Origin: Clostridia bacterium | GTDB lineage: Bacteria > Bacillota > Clostridia > Oscillospirales > Acutalibacteraceae | Length of the DNA stretch: 64,000 bases | Assembly (NCBI GenBank): GCA_024404095.1 | Contig: JAKSQO010000009.1 | Coordinates: 19,413 to 83,412 of the forward strand | Direction of reading: 5' to 3' | Part shown: positions 26,186 through 35,773 of the stretch, piece by piece | How the letters are laid out: each line of letters opens with the position of its first letter | How positions within the stretch are numbered: the first letter of the stretch is position 1 | The notes under the pieces: model-generated | The model's input: the letters and a program-made list of their open reading frames with translations, nothing else | What the model was told of the DNA's origin: nothing | Database searches by the model: none | Position numbers and translations under genes: made by a program

Positions 26186-29173
26186 ATGACAGTTTCAAAG
26201 AAAAAAACTGCTAAAATAAAGAAAGATACACCCCTGAGCCGATTTATTGATAACTTCATTTATGTTTTTATCGCCTTTCTCAGCTCTGCGGTGCTGATGC
26301 TTCTTGTTTACTACTGCTATGACATTATTCCGTTCGGAGGGAAAACAGTTCTGCGAATGGATCTGTTCCATCAGTACGGCCCGCTGTTTGCCGAATTTTA
26401 CGACAGACTTACTCATTTCAAAAGCTTCCTCTATTCATGGAACACGGGCGGCGGCGGAGCTTTCCTCGGCAATTACTTCAATTATCTGTCAAGCCCTGTC
26501 GGAGATATAATTGCGCTGATTGCAGGTCACAAAAATATTCCCGAAGCTATCGGAACCATGGTTCTTGTTAAGAACGCCCTTGCCGCTTCGACGCTTGCAT
26601 ATTATCTTAAGAAAAAGCACGGCAAAAACGATTTTGCAATCGCCGCTTTCGGTATTCTCTACTCGTTCTGCGGATTCTTTATTGCGTATTACTGGAATAT
26701 AATGTGGGTAGACGCAATGTATATTCTTCCGCTTGCAGTTCTCGGTATTGAAAACATTATCAACGAGCGCAAGTGCAAGCTTTATGTCATTGTTCTTGCA
26801 TTCTCATTCCTCGCAAACTACTATATGTCATATATGATCTGCATTTTTGCAGTTCTCTACTTCCTTGTTCATTTTGTCAGCACATCAAGCATCAGAGATA
26901 GCTATTCTGATATTCCTGTCAAGACTGATGACGAGGGCAAAACAACGTCAACCACTCTCAACAGGATTGTATATAACAAGTTCCTGAGAAGCGGCGTTCT
27001 CTTTGCGGTAAGCTCTGTTCTTGCAGTAGCGCTCGTTGCGGTTGCAGTTGTTCCCACATACTTCTGCCTTAAGGCTTGCTCCGCTACATCGGGCAGTTTC
27101 CCCCAGGATATGAAGTTATACAACAACATCTTCGATTTTCTCGCTAATCACCTTGCTTCACTTGAACCGACCATCCGCTCAAGCGGTGACACCGTTCTTC
27201 CTAATGTTTACTGCGGAATTCTGACGGTTATGCTTGTTCCGCTTTACATTTTCTGCGACAAAATCTCCACCAAGGCACGTGCCGCACACATTGTCCTTCT
27301 CGCAGTATTCTTTGTCGGATTCAATCTCAACTCGGCAAACTATGTTCTTCACGCATTCCACTTCCCGAACGACTTGCCGTTCAGATTCTCTTTCCTTTAT
27401 TCATTCCTGCTTATCACTATGGCATATGAAGTTCTGCTTCATATAAAGAAGATTTCATCAAAGGCAGTTCTCGGCGCAGGCGTCGGTGTAATTCTCTTTG
27501 CAATTATCGTTCAGCGCCTCGGAATGGACAATGTATCCGACAATACAGTTTATATCAGTATCGGTTTCGCCGCTCTTTACACAATGGTTCTCGCTCTTAT
27601 GAGAAAGAAAGAGTACGCGCAGACAGCTGTTTCGCTTCTGCTTATGTGCTGTGTTTTTGCTGAGGTTGCAATCGCTGATATCGACCACTTCAAAATTACG
27701 CAGGAAAAGGTTAATTTTGTAAACGGTTACAACGATTTCAGAAGCCTTAAAGACACACTCGACAAGAAAGAAAAAACTGACAAATACCGCCTTGAGGTTA
27801 CGAACATCAACACTCTTATGGATGCTTCGTGGTTCAACTATAACGGCATTTCTGTTTTCTCCTCAATGGCATATGAAAAGTCAGCAAATTTACAGAACCA
27901 GCTCGGACTTGACAGCAACTATATAAACAGCTATATCTATTATTCACAGACACCTGTTTACAACGCTATGATGGGTCTTAAGTATCTTGTAAAAAATGAC
28001 GAAAACACTCCTGTAAACGATCAGCTCTTTAAATTTGCAGGTCAGTGCGGTAAGTTTACCGCATACGAAAACAAGTATTATCTGCCTATCGCCTACTGCG
28101 TAGACGAGGATATGCTCAACCTCGACAGCTCAGACAGCAATCCGTTTACAATTCAGAACAATTTCTGGTATAACGCAACAGGAACCTACGGCGTTCTGAA
28201 GCAGATTGACGCAACGGATTATGATACGGACAACGTAACCGAAACAGAGGATTATCTGACCAACAGCTTCACCTGCTTCAAGACAAACAATGATGCGGAG
28301 GGCACACTTAAAATCAACTTTAAGATTCCCGAAACTCAGAACGTATACCTTTATTTCAATTCATACAGCCTTGACAGCATAAATGTCTATAACGCTGACA
28401 CCGATTTCAGCAAAAATCAGTCTATTGATGAACCGTACATCCTTGACTGCGGTCTTTGTAAGGCAGGCGAGGTTATCACTGTTGAGCTGAATCTCGACGA
28501 GGAAACAGAGTCATTTGACGCTCAGTGTTATATGTACGGTCTTGACAAGGAAATCCTTGACGCAGGCTATGAGGTGCTCAGCCACAATGTTATGAGCATT
28601 GATAAGTTCGAGGAAACAAGCATTAAGGGTACTGTCGATATCGCAGAAGGAAAGATTCTTTACACTTCTATCAACTACGATGACGGCTGGACGGTAAAGG
28701 TTGACGGCAAAGAGCATAAAAAAGACGACATCTGTGACGCTCTTATCGCTCTCAAGCTTGAGCCGGGCAAGCACACAATTGAATTCAACTATATGCCCAA
28801 GGGTCTCATTATCGGTGCGGCAATTTCCGTTGGCACGCTTCTCCTGCTTATAATAATTCTCCTTGTAAACTCACTCCTTAAAAAGGATAGGTCTGACAAA
28901 AAGCGTGAACGCAAAGTCATCACCAGAAATATTCCCGAGGAAAATATAAACGAAGAACCTACAGGAATTGATGCTATGATGGCTGAGGATCTCGGAAAAG
29001 ATGCCACAGTCGAGGATGCGGAGGCACTGCTTACTCCCCCTGACATTTATGATGGTCAGCTTGAGAAAAATGCTGAAGGTCTTTCAAAGGCTGATGAAAT
29101 ATTGAATACACAAAAGCTTAATCTTAAAGAAATTCTTGATGAAATAAGCATTGAAATCCGGGAGGAAGACTAA
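26186..29173 (+). CDS. YfhO family polytopic membrane protein (GT-C-like glycosyltransferase)
   Basis: About 995 residues from the ATG 9 nt after AGGAAAGG. It has a large N-terminal membrane domain with about 12-13 helices (to roughly residue 500), an extracellular soluble domain (about 510-860), one C-terminal helix (about 865-885), and an acidic cytoplasmic tail. The DLFHQYGPLFAEFYDRL and GGGGAFLGNYFNYLSSP motifs identify YfhO. In Bacillus and Listeria, YfhO proteins glycosylate lipoteichoic acid or other envelope polymers using undecaprenyl-phosphate sugars; this role is inferred here. First gene of a four-gene operon; its stop overlaps the next start. Confidence 0.9.
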   Translation: MTVSKKKTAKIKKDTPLSRFIDNFIYVFIAFLSSAVLMLLVYYCYDIIPFGGKTVLRMDLFHQYGPLFAEFYDRLTHFKSFLYSWNTGGGGAFLGNYFNYLSSPVGDIIALIAGHKNIPEAIGTMVLVKNALAASTLAYYLKKKHGKNDFAIAAFGILYSFCGFFIAYYWNIMWVDAMYILPLAVLGIENIINERKCKLYVIVLAFSFLANYYMSYMICIFAVLYFLVHFVSTSSIRDSYSDIPVKTDDEGKTTSTTLNRIVYNKFLRSGVLFAVSSVLAVALVAVAVVPTYFCLKACSATSGSFPQDMKLYNNIFDFLANHLASLEPTIRSSGDTVLPNVYCGILTVMLVPLYIFCDKISTKARAAHIVLLAVFFVGFNLNSANYVLHAFHFPNDLPFRFSFLYSFLLITMAYEVLLHIKKISSKAVLGAGVGVILFAIIVQRLGMDNVSDNTVYISIGFAALYTMVLALMRKKEYAQTAVSLLLMCCVFAEVAIADIDHFKITQEKVNFVNGYNDFRSLKDTLDKKEKTDKYRLEVTNINTLMDASWFNYNGISVFSSMAYEKSANLQNQLGLDSNYINSYIYYSQTPVYNAMMGLKYLVKNDENTPVNDQLFKFAGQCGKFTAYENKYYLPIAYCVDEDMLNLDSSDSNPFTIQNNFWYNATGTYGVLKQIDATDYDTDNVTETEDYLTNSFTCFKTNNDAEGTLKINFKIPETQNVYLYFNSYSLDSINVYNADTDFSKNQSIDEPYILDCGLCKAGEVITVELNLDEETESFDAQCYMYGLDKEILDAGYEVLSHNVMSIDKFEETSIKGTVDIAEGKILYTSINYDDGWTVKVDGKEHKKDDICDALIALKLEPGKHTIEFNYMPKGLIIGAAISVGTLLLLIIILLVNSLLKKDRSDKKRERKVITRNIPEENINEEPTGIDAMMAEDLGKDATVEDAEALLTPPDIYDGQLEKNAEGLSKADEILNTQKLNLKEILDEISIEIREED

Positions 29174-29445
29174 TGAACAGAACTATTATCACGGTAATCG
29201 GCAAGGACAGAGTCGGAATTATTGCCAAGGTTTGCACATATCTTGCCGAAAACGGAATAAATATTCTTGATATCAACCAGTCAATTGTTCAGGGCTTTTT
29301 CAATATGATGATGATTGTTGACGCACAGAACTCGGAAAAGGATTTTTCCGTACTGTGTGAAGAAATTGAAAAAGTCGGCGATGAGCTCGGTGTAAAAATC
29401 AAGATGCAGCACGAAGATATTTTTGATGTAATGCACAGAATCTGA
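29173..29445 (+). CDS. ACT domain-containing protein
   Basis: 90 residues, a single ACT domain: ITVIGKDRVGIIAKVCTYLA with the NILDINQSIV strand, typical of the UPF0237 group. ACT domains bind amino acids or similar ligands as dimers. It starts within the stop codon of the YfhO gene and precedes the DUF711 gene; this ACT-DUF711 pairing is a well-known conserved gene pair, so the ACT protein is probably its regulatory partner. Ligand unknown. Confidence 0.93.
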   Translation: MNRTIITVIGKDRVGIIAKVCTYLAENGINILDINQSIVQGFFNMMMIVDAQNSEKDFSVLCEEIEKVGDELGVKIKMQHEDIFDVMHRI

Positions 29446-29454
29446 GGTACTGCC

Positions 29455-30819
29455 ATGATTAACATGTTTGAAGTTCGTGAAACGAACAAAATGATTGAGG
29501 AAAACAATCTTGACGTACGTACCATTACTATGGGTATCAGCCTTTTAGATTGCTGCACAGATAACGTAAAAACAATCTGCGATAAAATTTATCACAAAAT
29601 AACCGAAAAAGCGGCAAAGCTTGTCGAGGTCGGAAAGGAAATAGAGCTTGAATTCGGCATCCCGATTGTCAATAAGCGTGTTTCCGTTACACCTGTCGCT
29701 CTTATCGGTTCATCCTGCTGTAAAACAAAAGAGGATTATATTGAGATTGCAAAAACACTTGACAGAGCGGCACACACAATCGGAGTAAACTTTATCGGCG
29801 GTTTTTCCGCTCTTGTTTCAAAAGGAATGACACCGTCTGAAAAGCTGCTCATCGAGTCCGTTCCCGAGGCACTTGCTCAGACAGAGCGGGTGTGCAGTTC
29901 CGTCAATGTCGGTTCAACCAAAACAGGCATTGATATGGATGCTGTTAAGCTCGTTGGCGAAACGGTCTGCAAGGCGGCTGAGCTTACCAAAGACAGCGGT
30001 TCTATCGCCTGTGCCAAGTTTGTTGTATTTTGCAACGCACCCGATGATAACCCGTTTATGGCAGGCGCATTCCACGGTGTTACAGAGGGTGATACAATAA
30101 TCAATGTCGGTGTCAGCGGACCCGGTGTTGTGAAACGTGCTATCTCTGAGGTTCACGGTGCTGACTTCGGCACTCTCTGCGAAACAATTAAGAAAACTGC
30201 GTTTAAGGTTACCCGTGTCGGTCAGCTTGTTGCGCTTGAAGCTTCAAAAAAGCTCGGCGTTCCGTTTGGTATAATCGACCTCTCCCTTGCCCCGACACCT
30301 GCAATCGGCGACAGTGTTGCCGAAATTCTTCAGGAAATGGGTCTTGAGCGTGTCGGTGCGCCCGGTACAACAGCGGCTCTTGCTCTGCTCAACGACCAAG
30401 TTAAAAAGGGCGGAATTATGGCTTCATCATATGTCGGCGGACTTTCGGGTGCATTTATTCCCGTTTCCGAGGATCAGGGCATGATTGACTCTGTTAACGC
30501 AGGAGCGCTCACGCTTGAAAAGCTTGAAGCCATGACCTGCGTATGCTCGGTAGGTCTTGACATGATTGCAATTCCGGGTGACACAAAGCCGTCAACCATC
30601 TCGGGTATTATCGCCGACGAAATGGCTATCGGTATGATAAATCAGAAAACAACAGCAGTTCGTCTTATTCCTGTTTACGGAAAGGATGTCGGTGATACCG
30701 TCGAATTCGGCGGTCTGCTCGGATACGCACCGATTATGAATATCAACCGTTTTGACTGCTCCGAATTCGTTGAGCGTGGAGGACGAATCCCTGCTCCTGT
30801 GCATAGTTTTAAGAATTAA
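29455..30819 (+). CDS. PFL family protein (DUF711/UPF0210)
   Basis: 454 residues, full length for the family. Starts [16 protein letters not shown]; contains [14 protein letters not shown] and the late [11 protein letters not shown] and [11 protein letters not shown] blocks. The structure of the family is related to pyruvate-formate-lyase-like glycyl radical enzymes, but no glycyl radical motif is visible, and the function is unknown. Nine nucleotides after the ACT gene; ribosome site GAGGTACTG. Confidence 0.92.
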   Translation: MINMFEVRETNKMIEENNLDVRTITMGISLLDCCTDNVKTICDKIYHKITEKAAKLVEVGKEIELEFGIPIVNKRVSVTPVALIGSSCCKTKEDYIEIAKTLDRAAHTIGVNFIGGFSALVSKGMTPSEKLLIESVPEALAQTERVCSSVNVGSTKTGIDMDAVKLVGETVCKAAELTKDSGSIACAKFVVFCNAPDDNPFMAGAFHGVTEGDTIINVGVSGPGVVKRAISEVHGADFGTLCETIKKTAFKVTRVGQLVALEASKKLGVPFGIIDLSLAPTPAIGDSVAEILQEMGLERVGAPGTTAALALLNDQVKKGGIMASSYVGGLSGAFIPVSEDQGMIDSVNAGALTLEKLEAMTCVCSVGLDMIAIPGDTKPSTISGIIADEMAIGMINQKTTAVRLIPVYGKDVGDTVEFGGLLGYAPIMNINRFDCSEFVERGGRIPAPVHSFKN

Positions 30820-30821
30820 GT

Positions 30822-31790
30822 ATGAAAAGTTTTTATATCAAACAAAATGACGCAAATCAGCGTCTTGACAAATTTATAAGAAAAAGTCTTCCGAATCTTC
30901 CGCAGTCGCTGATGTATAAGTACATCAGACTTAAGCGCATCAAGGTCAACGGCAAGCGTGCTGAGATATCCACGATGCTCAAGGTCGGCGACAAAATTGA
31001 TATGTATATCAATGATGAATTCTTTGTAAAACCCGAGACACGCTATGACTTCACGGGTGCGTCAAAGAGTCTTGATATTCTTTATGAAGACGAAAATATT
31101 ATGCTCCTCAACAAGAAAGCAGGCCTTCTCTGCCATCCTGATGACAAGGAGTATATCGACACACTTATCACAAGAATAAAGAGATATCTTTACGATAAAG
31201 GCGAGTTCAGACCAGATGATGAGAATTCATTCACCCCTGCTCTTGTCAACCGTATTGACAGAAACACAGGTGGAATTGTCATTGCGGCAAAAAACGCAGA
31301 CAGCCTGCGCATACTCAATGCACAGATGAAAAAAAGAAACCTTAAAAAGACTTATCTCTGCGTTGTTCACGGTATCCCCAAGCCCGAAAGCGGACTGCTG
31401 GAAGGATATCTCGTAAAGGATGAAAAGAAAAATCTTGTTAAGGTTTTGAAAAATCCGTGCGAAGGCGCCAAAGAAATCCGCACAAAATATAAGGTTCTTG
31501 AAAAAGATTTAAAGAATAATCTCAGCCTTGTTGAGGTTGACCTGCTGACAGGCAGAACTCATCAGATAAGAGCGCACTTTGCCTCTATCGGTCATCCCCT
31601 GCTCGGTGACGGCAAATACGGCACAAACAAGCTGAACAAAGAATTCGGCTACAAAAAGCAATTTCTGTATTCATACAAACTTGTATTTGCTCTCGATGAC
31701 GAAGCAGAAAGGCTGACATATCTTAAAGGCAGAGGCTTTGAGGTTAAAGACGTCTGGTTCAGACGCGAATTTGAAAACGGCAATCTATAA
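30822..31790 (+). CDS. RluA family pseudouridine synthase
   Basis: 322 residues: N-terminal S4-like RNA-binding domain (about 12-65, QRLDKFIRKSLPN) and a catalytic domain with NRIDRNTGG (catalytic Asp) and TGRTHQIRAHF. Modifies uridines of 23S rRNA (RluC/RluD type); the exact site cannot be read from the sequence. Begins 2 nt after the DUF711 stop; the operon ends at the terminator just downstream. Confidence 0.94.
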   Translation: MKSFYIKQNDANQRLDKFIRKSLPNLPQSLMYKYIRLKRIKVNGKRAEISTMLKVGDKIDMYINDEFFVKPETRYDFTGASKSLDILYEDENIMLLNKKAGLLCHPDDKEYIDTLITRIKRYLYDKGEFRPDDENSFTPALVNRIDRNTGGIVIAAKNADSLRILNAQMKKRNLKKTYLCVVHGIPKPESGLLEGYLVKDEKKNLVKVLKNPCEGAKEIRTKYKVLEKDLKNNLSLVEVDLLTGRTHQIRAHFASIGHPLLGDGKYGTNKLNKEFGYKKQFLYSYKLVFALDDEAERLTYLKGRGFEVKDVWFRREFENGNL

Positions 31791-31794
31791 AGCA

Positions 31795-31831
31795 ATCAGC
31801 AGCCAACCAAAAGGTTGACTGCTGATTTTTT
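31795..31831 (+). terminator. Terminator of the YfhO-RluA operon
   Basis: ATCAGCAGCCAACC-AAAA-GGTTGACTGCTGAT (one mismatch) followed by TTTTTT. Confidence 0.92.
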
Positions 31832-33432
31832 CAGAATATATTGATTAGTGCTTTTATGTCTTCTTCCAGATTACTCTTCCCAATACTCGGAAGCTTCTTT
31901 TCACCGAGCTTTACAACAAGAACACCGTCAATGTTCTGGATGTATCCGTCCTCGGGAAACGAAGGCATTGCGGCAACTCTGCTGTCCTCGTGATAATCTG
32001 TATCGCTGACATTCACGGGATAATTCATATAATACGTGAAGAAATTGTCGTATCCGTTAAAGAACGGTGTGTATGAAGCCGAGCCTGTCATCATTGTAAA
32101 GCGAAGTCCGATCATATGGCTGACTTTTCTGAAGCCCGGATACAGCTCATTAACCTCGGGATAACCTGAAAAAGCTACCTCGGTTTCACCGACAATGTAG
32201 TCATCACGATTCTCAAGGTCATCCACAACTCTTGTCATAAGTGACAGCGTTGCCTCACGCTCCATATCCTTTTTAAGATATGCCGTATTTGAAACAAGTA
32301 TATTGTTCCAGATAACAATTCCTGCAAGAATCAAAGCGACAGCCTTAATAACCGACTTTGTGCTAAACTCGGCATATCTGAACAGAAGTACAACCGCAAA
32401 AACATATATGAACCAAAATGAATACATCATTACATCGTGAACACCCTCATGGTTGAACAATGCAATGAAGTCCATACCGACAGGAAGCATTGCAAAAAGT
32501 ACAAGCGTAAACAGCTTACCTCCTGCTTTAATTCCGTTTTTCTTCCACAGCATAACAACCGAAGCAACAATGCCCAGAATAATCACACCGTTAACGGCAG
32601 CAATTAAAATGGTCGATAAAACAGTTGTCGGAGTAAAATACGCAATAACAATATTTTTAAAAATCATATACACACGCTGAACGAGAGAATCCTCGTATTC
32701 AGCGGTAACGTCAACACGTCCGAGTGTATCTGTTTTGAAAACAGAGCACATAATTTTATTGAGCGCAAAATAAATTCCGACACCGACACCAACAGACACC
32801 GCGCCTTTAGCGCCCTTTACAAAACCATCTTTAATTTTTGTATTCTCAACAGTTTTAAGAACAAGAGACAGAATGATAATTGTAACGGTAACCTGCGCAT
32901 AGCTCTGATATATAGCGGCAGTAAGAACCGTCAGAATCACAACAGGAATTAGACCTGTTATTTTTTCACTCTTTTTCCAGCAATAAGCCGCAAGACACGA
33001 GAGAAACAAAGCAAACATATCAACATCAAGCTCGTGAACATATGTCGCCGTAAGCGCAGTAACGGTTGCGTTCGTTACCATAAACGCTGAAATTACAACT
33101 ATTGCTGTTTTTGACTTCACATCAAATATTTTCAGCACAAGAAATACAGAAGCTGCAATGAAAAGCATTGCTGTAATCCCTATCAGCCAAGGTATTGCCA
33201 CAGGACCTCGAAATGCTCTGACGACGGGTACAAGAAATCTGCCGACTGCAATCTTTGCAAGATTCTCATTCTCATCCGCATAAAGCGCATTGAGCGAATC
33301 ATGAGAAAAAATATTGTTCAGCAGACCGTAAGCGTGAGCAAGAAGTCCGAACAAAAAGGTCGATACAAGGCAAAGAATAAAGCTCTTTTTATCCTCTTCG
33401 GGCACACATATTGAAAGTTTTTTATTTTTCAT
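31831..33432 (-). CDS. GtrII-like polytopic membrane glucosyltransferase
   Basis: 533 residues with about 11 transmembrane helices in the first 390 residues and a C-terminal extracytoplasmic domain. The N-terminal acidic loop SHDSLNALYADENENLAKIAVGRF matches the GtrII (PF14264-type) family, which moves glucosyl units from lipid carriers to surface polymers. Substrate not known. The end abuts the opposite operon's terminator. The PI-PLC-like gene lies 9 nt upstream on the same strand. Confidence 0.8.
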   Translation of the reverse strand: MKNKKLSICVPEEDKKSFILCLVSTFLFGLLAHAYGLLNNIFSHDSLNALYADENENLAKIAVGRFLVPVVRAFRGPVAIPWLIGITAMLFIAASVFLVLKIFDVKSKTAIVVISAFMVTNATVTALTATYVHELDVDMFALFLSCLAAYCWKKSEKITGLIPVVILTVLTAAIYQSYAQVTVTIIILSLVLKTVENTKIKDGFVKGAKGAVSVGVGVGIYFALNKIMCSVFKTDTLGRVDVTAEYEDSLVQRVYMIFKNIVIAYFTPTTVLSTILIAAVNGVIILGIVASVVMLWKKNGIKAGGKLFTLVLFAMLPVGMDFIALFNHEGVHDVMMYSFWFIYVFAVVLLFRYAEFSTKSVIKAVALILAGIVIWNNILVSNTAYLKKDMEREATLSLMTRVVDDLENRDDYIVGETEVAFSGYPEVNELYPGFRKVSHMIGLRFTMMTGSASYTPFFNGYDNFFTYYMNYPVNVSDTDYHEDSRVAAMPSFPEDGYIQNIDGVLVVKLGEKKLPSIGKSNLEEDIKALINIF

Positions 33433-33441
33433 AAAATCACC

Positions 33442-34347
33442 TCAGGCATACTGCTTCAGTTCTTTTTCAAATTCGTCACGCTTGTCAGCGATTACATTAT
33501 CCTTTTTCAGATTCAGCAAAAGAATTTCTTTTGACTTAAAGTAATCCTCTGTCATAAAATCGCCTGCAATAACATTCGCGCTTTCAAGGAAACGCGGAGT
33601 ATTGGCAATCGTGTTAATAATCGCCATGAAGTGCCAGCGGATGTGTCTGTCAAGCTTTCTCGGAGTTGTCATACCGATATCAACACCGATATTCGGTGTC
33701 TGCTGAGTCTGAAACCAGTAAATTCCATCAGTCTTGTCCGTATCAAAAAACTCCGTTGCCTCTGTTACAAATTCGTATGCACGCTTGCCGTGACGCTTCG
33801 CTGTCCACGGAATAATAGCAGGACAGTCAACGCTGTACTTGTACTCACGAGCATAGTTAATCATAAGAAATCGCTTGCCCGATTTTCTGATATCGCCCAT
33901 TGTAACATCGCCGATATGATTAAATTCCGTCAAAGCATTTTTTTCAGGATCAAGATATTTTTTCAGAAGCTCATCAATCTTTTTCGGATCAGCATGATAT
34001 CTTAGCGTAATCGGTCCGATTTCCTGCGGCTGATACTCTCTGATATCAAGAATAAAGAATTCGGTTGGATTTTCGTCCATAGCCTCTTTCAGATATTTTA
34101 GAGCTTCTTCAAACTCAATTCCTTTTGAAAGTCCATGGCAGATAATTATTTTTCCTGTTTTTCTGTCATCCTTTAATCGCAGACAGTAATGTCTGATTCC
34201 GTATTCAAACTGCTCCTTAAGAGTTCCGTCCTGACAGCACGCCATAGCCATCATACCGCGCGTACCCGCATTGTGCGCACTCGGAATGATAACATCTTTA
34301 AGCTTCACATCATCTTTGATGTAAGACATCCAGTTCTGATAAATCAT
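33442..34347 (-). CDS. Phosphatidylinositol-specific phospholipase C X-domain protein
   Basis: About 301 residues from the ATG behind AGAGG (a TTG six bases upstream is less likely). PI-PLC X-domain hallmarks are present: catalytic His25 in IPSAHNAGTRG and His71 in IICHGLSKG, with DIREYQP further on. No signal peptide or lipobox, so unlike classical secreted bacterial PI-PLCs it looks cytosolic. Substrate unknown; could act on a lipid-linked or soluble phosphodiester. It is co-oriented with the GtrII-like gene and the aldolase gene. Confidence 0.85.
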   Translation of the reverse strand: MIYQNWMSYIKDDVKLKDVIIPSAHNAGTRGMMAMACCQDGTLKEQFEYGIRHYCLRLKDDRKTGKIIICHGLSKGIEFEEALKYLKEAMDENPTEFFILDIREYQPQEIGPITLRYHADPKKIDELLKKYLDPEKNALTEFNHIGDVTMGDIRKSGKRFLMINYAREYKYSVDCPAIIPWTAKRHGKRAYEFVTEATEFFDTDKTDGIYWFQTQQTPNIGVDIGMTTPRKLDRHIRWHFMAIINTIANTPRFLESANVIAGDFMTEDYFKSKEILLLNLKKDNVIADKRDEFEKELKQYA

Positions 34348-34359
34348 CTTCAATTCCTC

Positions 34360-35196
34360 TTATAAATTGTAGCAGATATCAATCTTATGCTTAATCGTTT
34401 CTTTCATATTATCTATCGCACCGCGCATATAGATTTTCGGGTCAAAGAGGTCGGGAGCTTTTGCAAATTCAGCCTTAATACCGTTTGTATAAGCCTGGCG
34501 AAGCTCAGTCGCAAAATTGATTTTGCTGATACCTGCCGCAATACAGTCACGAAGAACTTCATCCGAAAGACCCGAAGCGCCGTGAAGGACAAGCGGTGTA
34601 TCAATAGCCTCATGAATTTCAGAAATACGGCGAACATTGATGTGCGGCTCGCCCTTATATACACCGTGGGCGGTTCCGACACCGATTGCAAGAGTGCTTA
34701 CATTGGTTCTTCTGACAAATTCCTCAGCCTCGCTTACCTTAGTGTATGAGGACTCCATATCAGTGTCGCCCTCTTCCTTACCGCCGATTGTGCCAAGCTC
34801 GCCCTCAACGGAAACATCCATCGGAAGTGCGAAGTCTGTAACCTCTTTGGTAAATTTCACATTGTCCTCAAAGCTCATTGCGCTGCCGTCAAACATAACA
34901 GATGAAAATCCGCTTGCAATGCATTTTCTCGCAAGGCTCAATCCGTTGCCGTGGTCAAGATGAAGCGCATAGTCCACGGGACAGTCAGCCATAAGCTCCC
35001 TCATCATTGCAGGGTACATTGCAATTCCGCCGTAATTAAGCGTTCTCGGAATCATCTGAACAATTACAGGTATACGCATTTCGTGCATAACCTCGGAAAC
35101 AGCCATAGCAGATTCAAGATTATCAATATTGAACGCAGGAATTGCATAGCCCTCTCTTGATGCCTTCTTCATAAGACGTGCAGATGAAACTACCAT
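34360..35196 (-). CDS. fba: Class II fructose-bisphosphate aldolase
   Basis: About 278 residues from the ATG behind AAAGGGTGG; the longer frame begins within pgsA and is rejected. Zinc-dependent aldolase with HLDHG (His79/Asp81/His82), IGGKEEG loop, AIGVGTAHGVYKG and VLHGASGL metal and phosphate contacts. Reversible cleavage of fructose-1,6-bisphosphate in glycolysis; ketose-bisphosphate aldolases for tagatose are close relatives and cannot be excluded by eye. Confidence 0.92.
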   Translation of the reverse strand: MVVSSARLMKKASREGYAIPAFNIDNLESAMAVSEVMHEMRIPVIVQMIPRTLNYGGIAMYPAMMRELMADCPVDYALHLDHGNGLSLARKCIASGFSSVMFDGSAMSFEDNVKFTKEVTDFALPMDVSVEGELGTIGGKEEGDTDMESSYTKVSEAEEFVRRTNVSTLAIGVGTAHGVYKGEPHINVRRISEIHEAIDTPLVLHGASGLSDEVLRDCIAAGISKINFATELRQAYTNGIKAEFAKAPDLFDPKIYMRGAIDNMKETIKHKIDICYNL

Positions 35197-35215
35197 TTGT
35201 ACCACCCTTTGAAAA

Positions 35216-35773
35216 TTATTTTTTAAAGTCGATAACCTTTCGGCTGTCGAGAATATATTTAAGTCCTGAAGCAACTGCCGCAAAAGCAGTTACAGCAAGC
35301 AAAACATTTGAAACGAGATTAAGATTTATACCGATTTTATTAACCTCATAAAGCTCTCCGAGGCACATAATTACGATAAATGAAACCATCTGAAGAACCG
35401 TTTTTATTTTTCCGCCGATATTTGCCGGAATAACAACTCCCTGTGCGGATGCAATCAATCGGACAGAGGTAACCGCAAATTCACGTGTAAGTATAATCAT
35501 TACAATCCATATATTACAGAGTCCGGCTTTAAGAAAAGCAAGCAAGCCTGCCGTAACAAGCATTTTGTCTGCTATCGGGTCAAGCAGCTTGCCGAAATTT
35601 GTTACAATGTTGTTTTTTCGTGCAAGTCTGCCGTCAATCGCATCGGTAATTGAACCGATTGCAAAAATCAATGCTGAGTAAAGCATTCTGTGTCTGATGC
35701 CGAGAAAGAATACCACAAGAAAAATCGGGGCAATAAACATTCTTCCCACAGTTATTTTATTCGGAGTATTCAT
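35216..35773 (-). CDS. pgsA: CDP-diacylglycerol-glycerol-3-phosphate 3-phosphatidyltransferase
   Basis: 185 residues, about five transmembrane helices. CDP-alcohol phosphotransferase signature seen as DAIDGRLAR followed by FGKLLDPIADK (D-x2-DG-x2-AR-x8-G-x3-D-x3-D). Makes phosphatidylglycerol-phosphate, the precursor of anionic membrane lipids. The start overlaps rimO by 4 nt; rimO-pgsA-recA proximity is common in Firmicutes. Confidence 0.95.
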   Translation of the reverse strand: MNTPNKITVGRMFIAPIFLVVFFLGIRHRMLYSALIFAIGSITDAIDGRLARKNNIVTNFGKLLDPIADKMLVTAGLLAFLKAGLCNIWIVMIILTREFAVTSVRLIASAQGVVIPANIGGKIKTVLQMVSFIVIMCLGELYEVNKIGINLNLVSNVLLAVTAFAAVASGLKYILDSRKVIDFKK

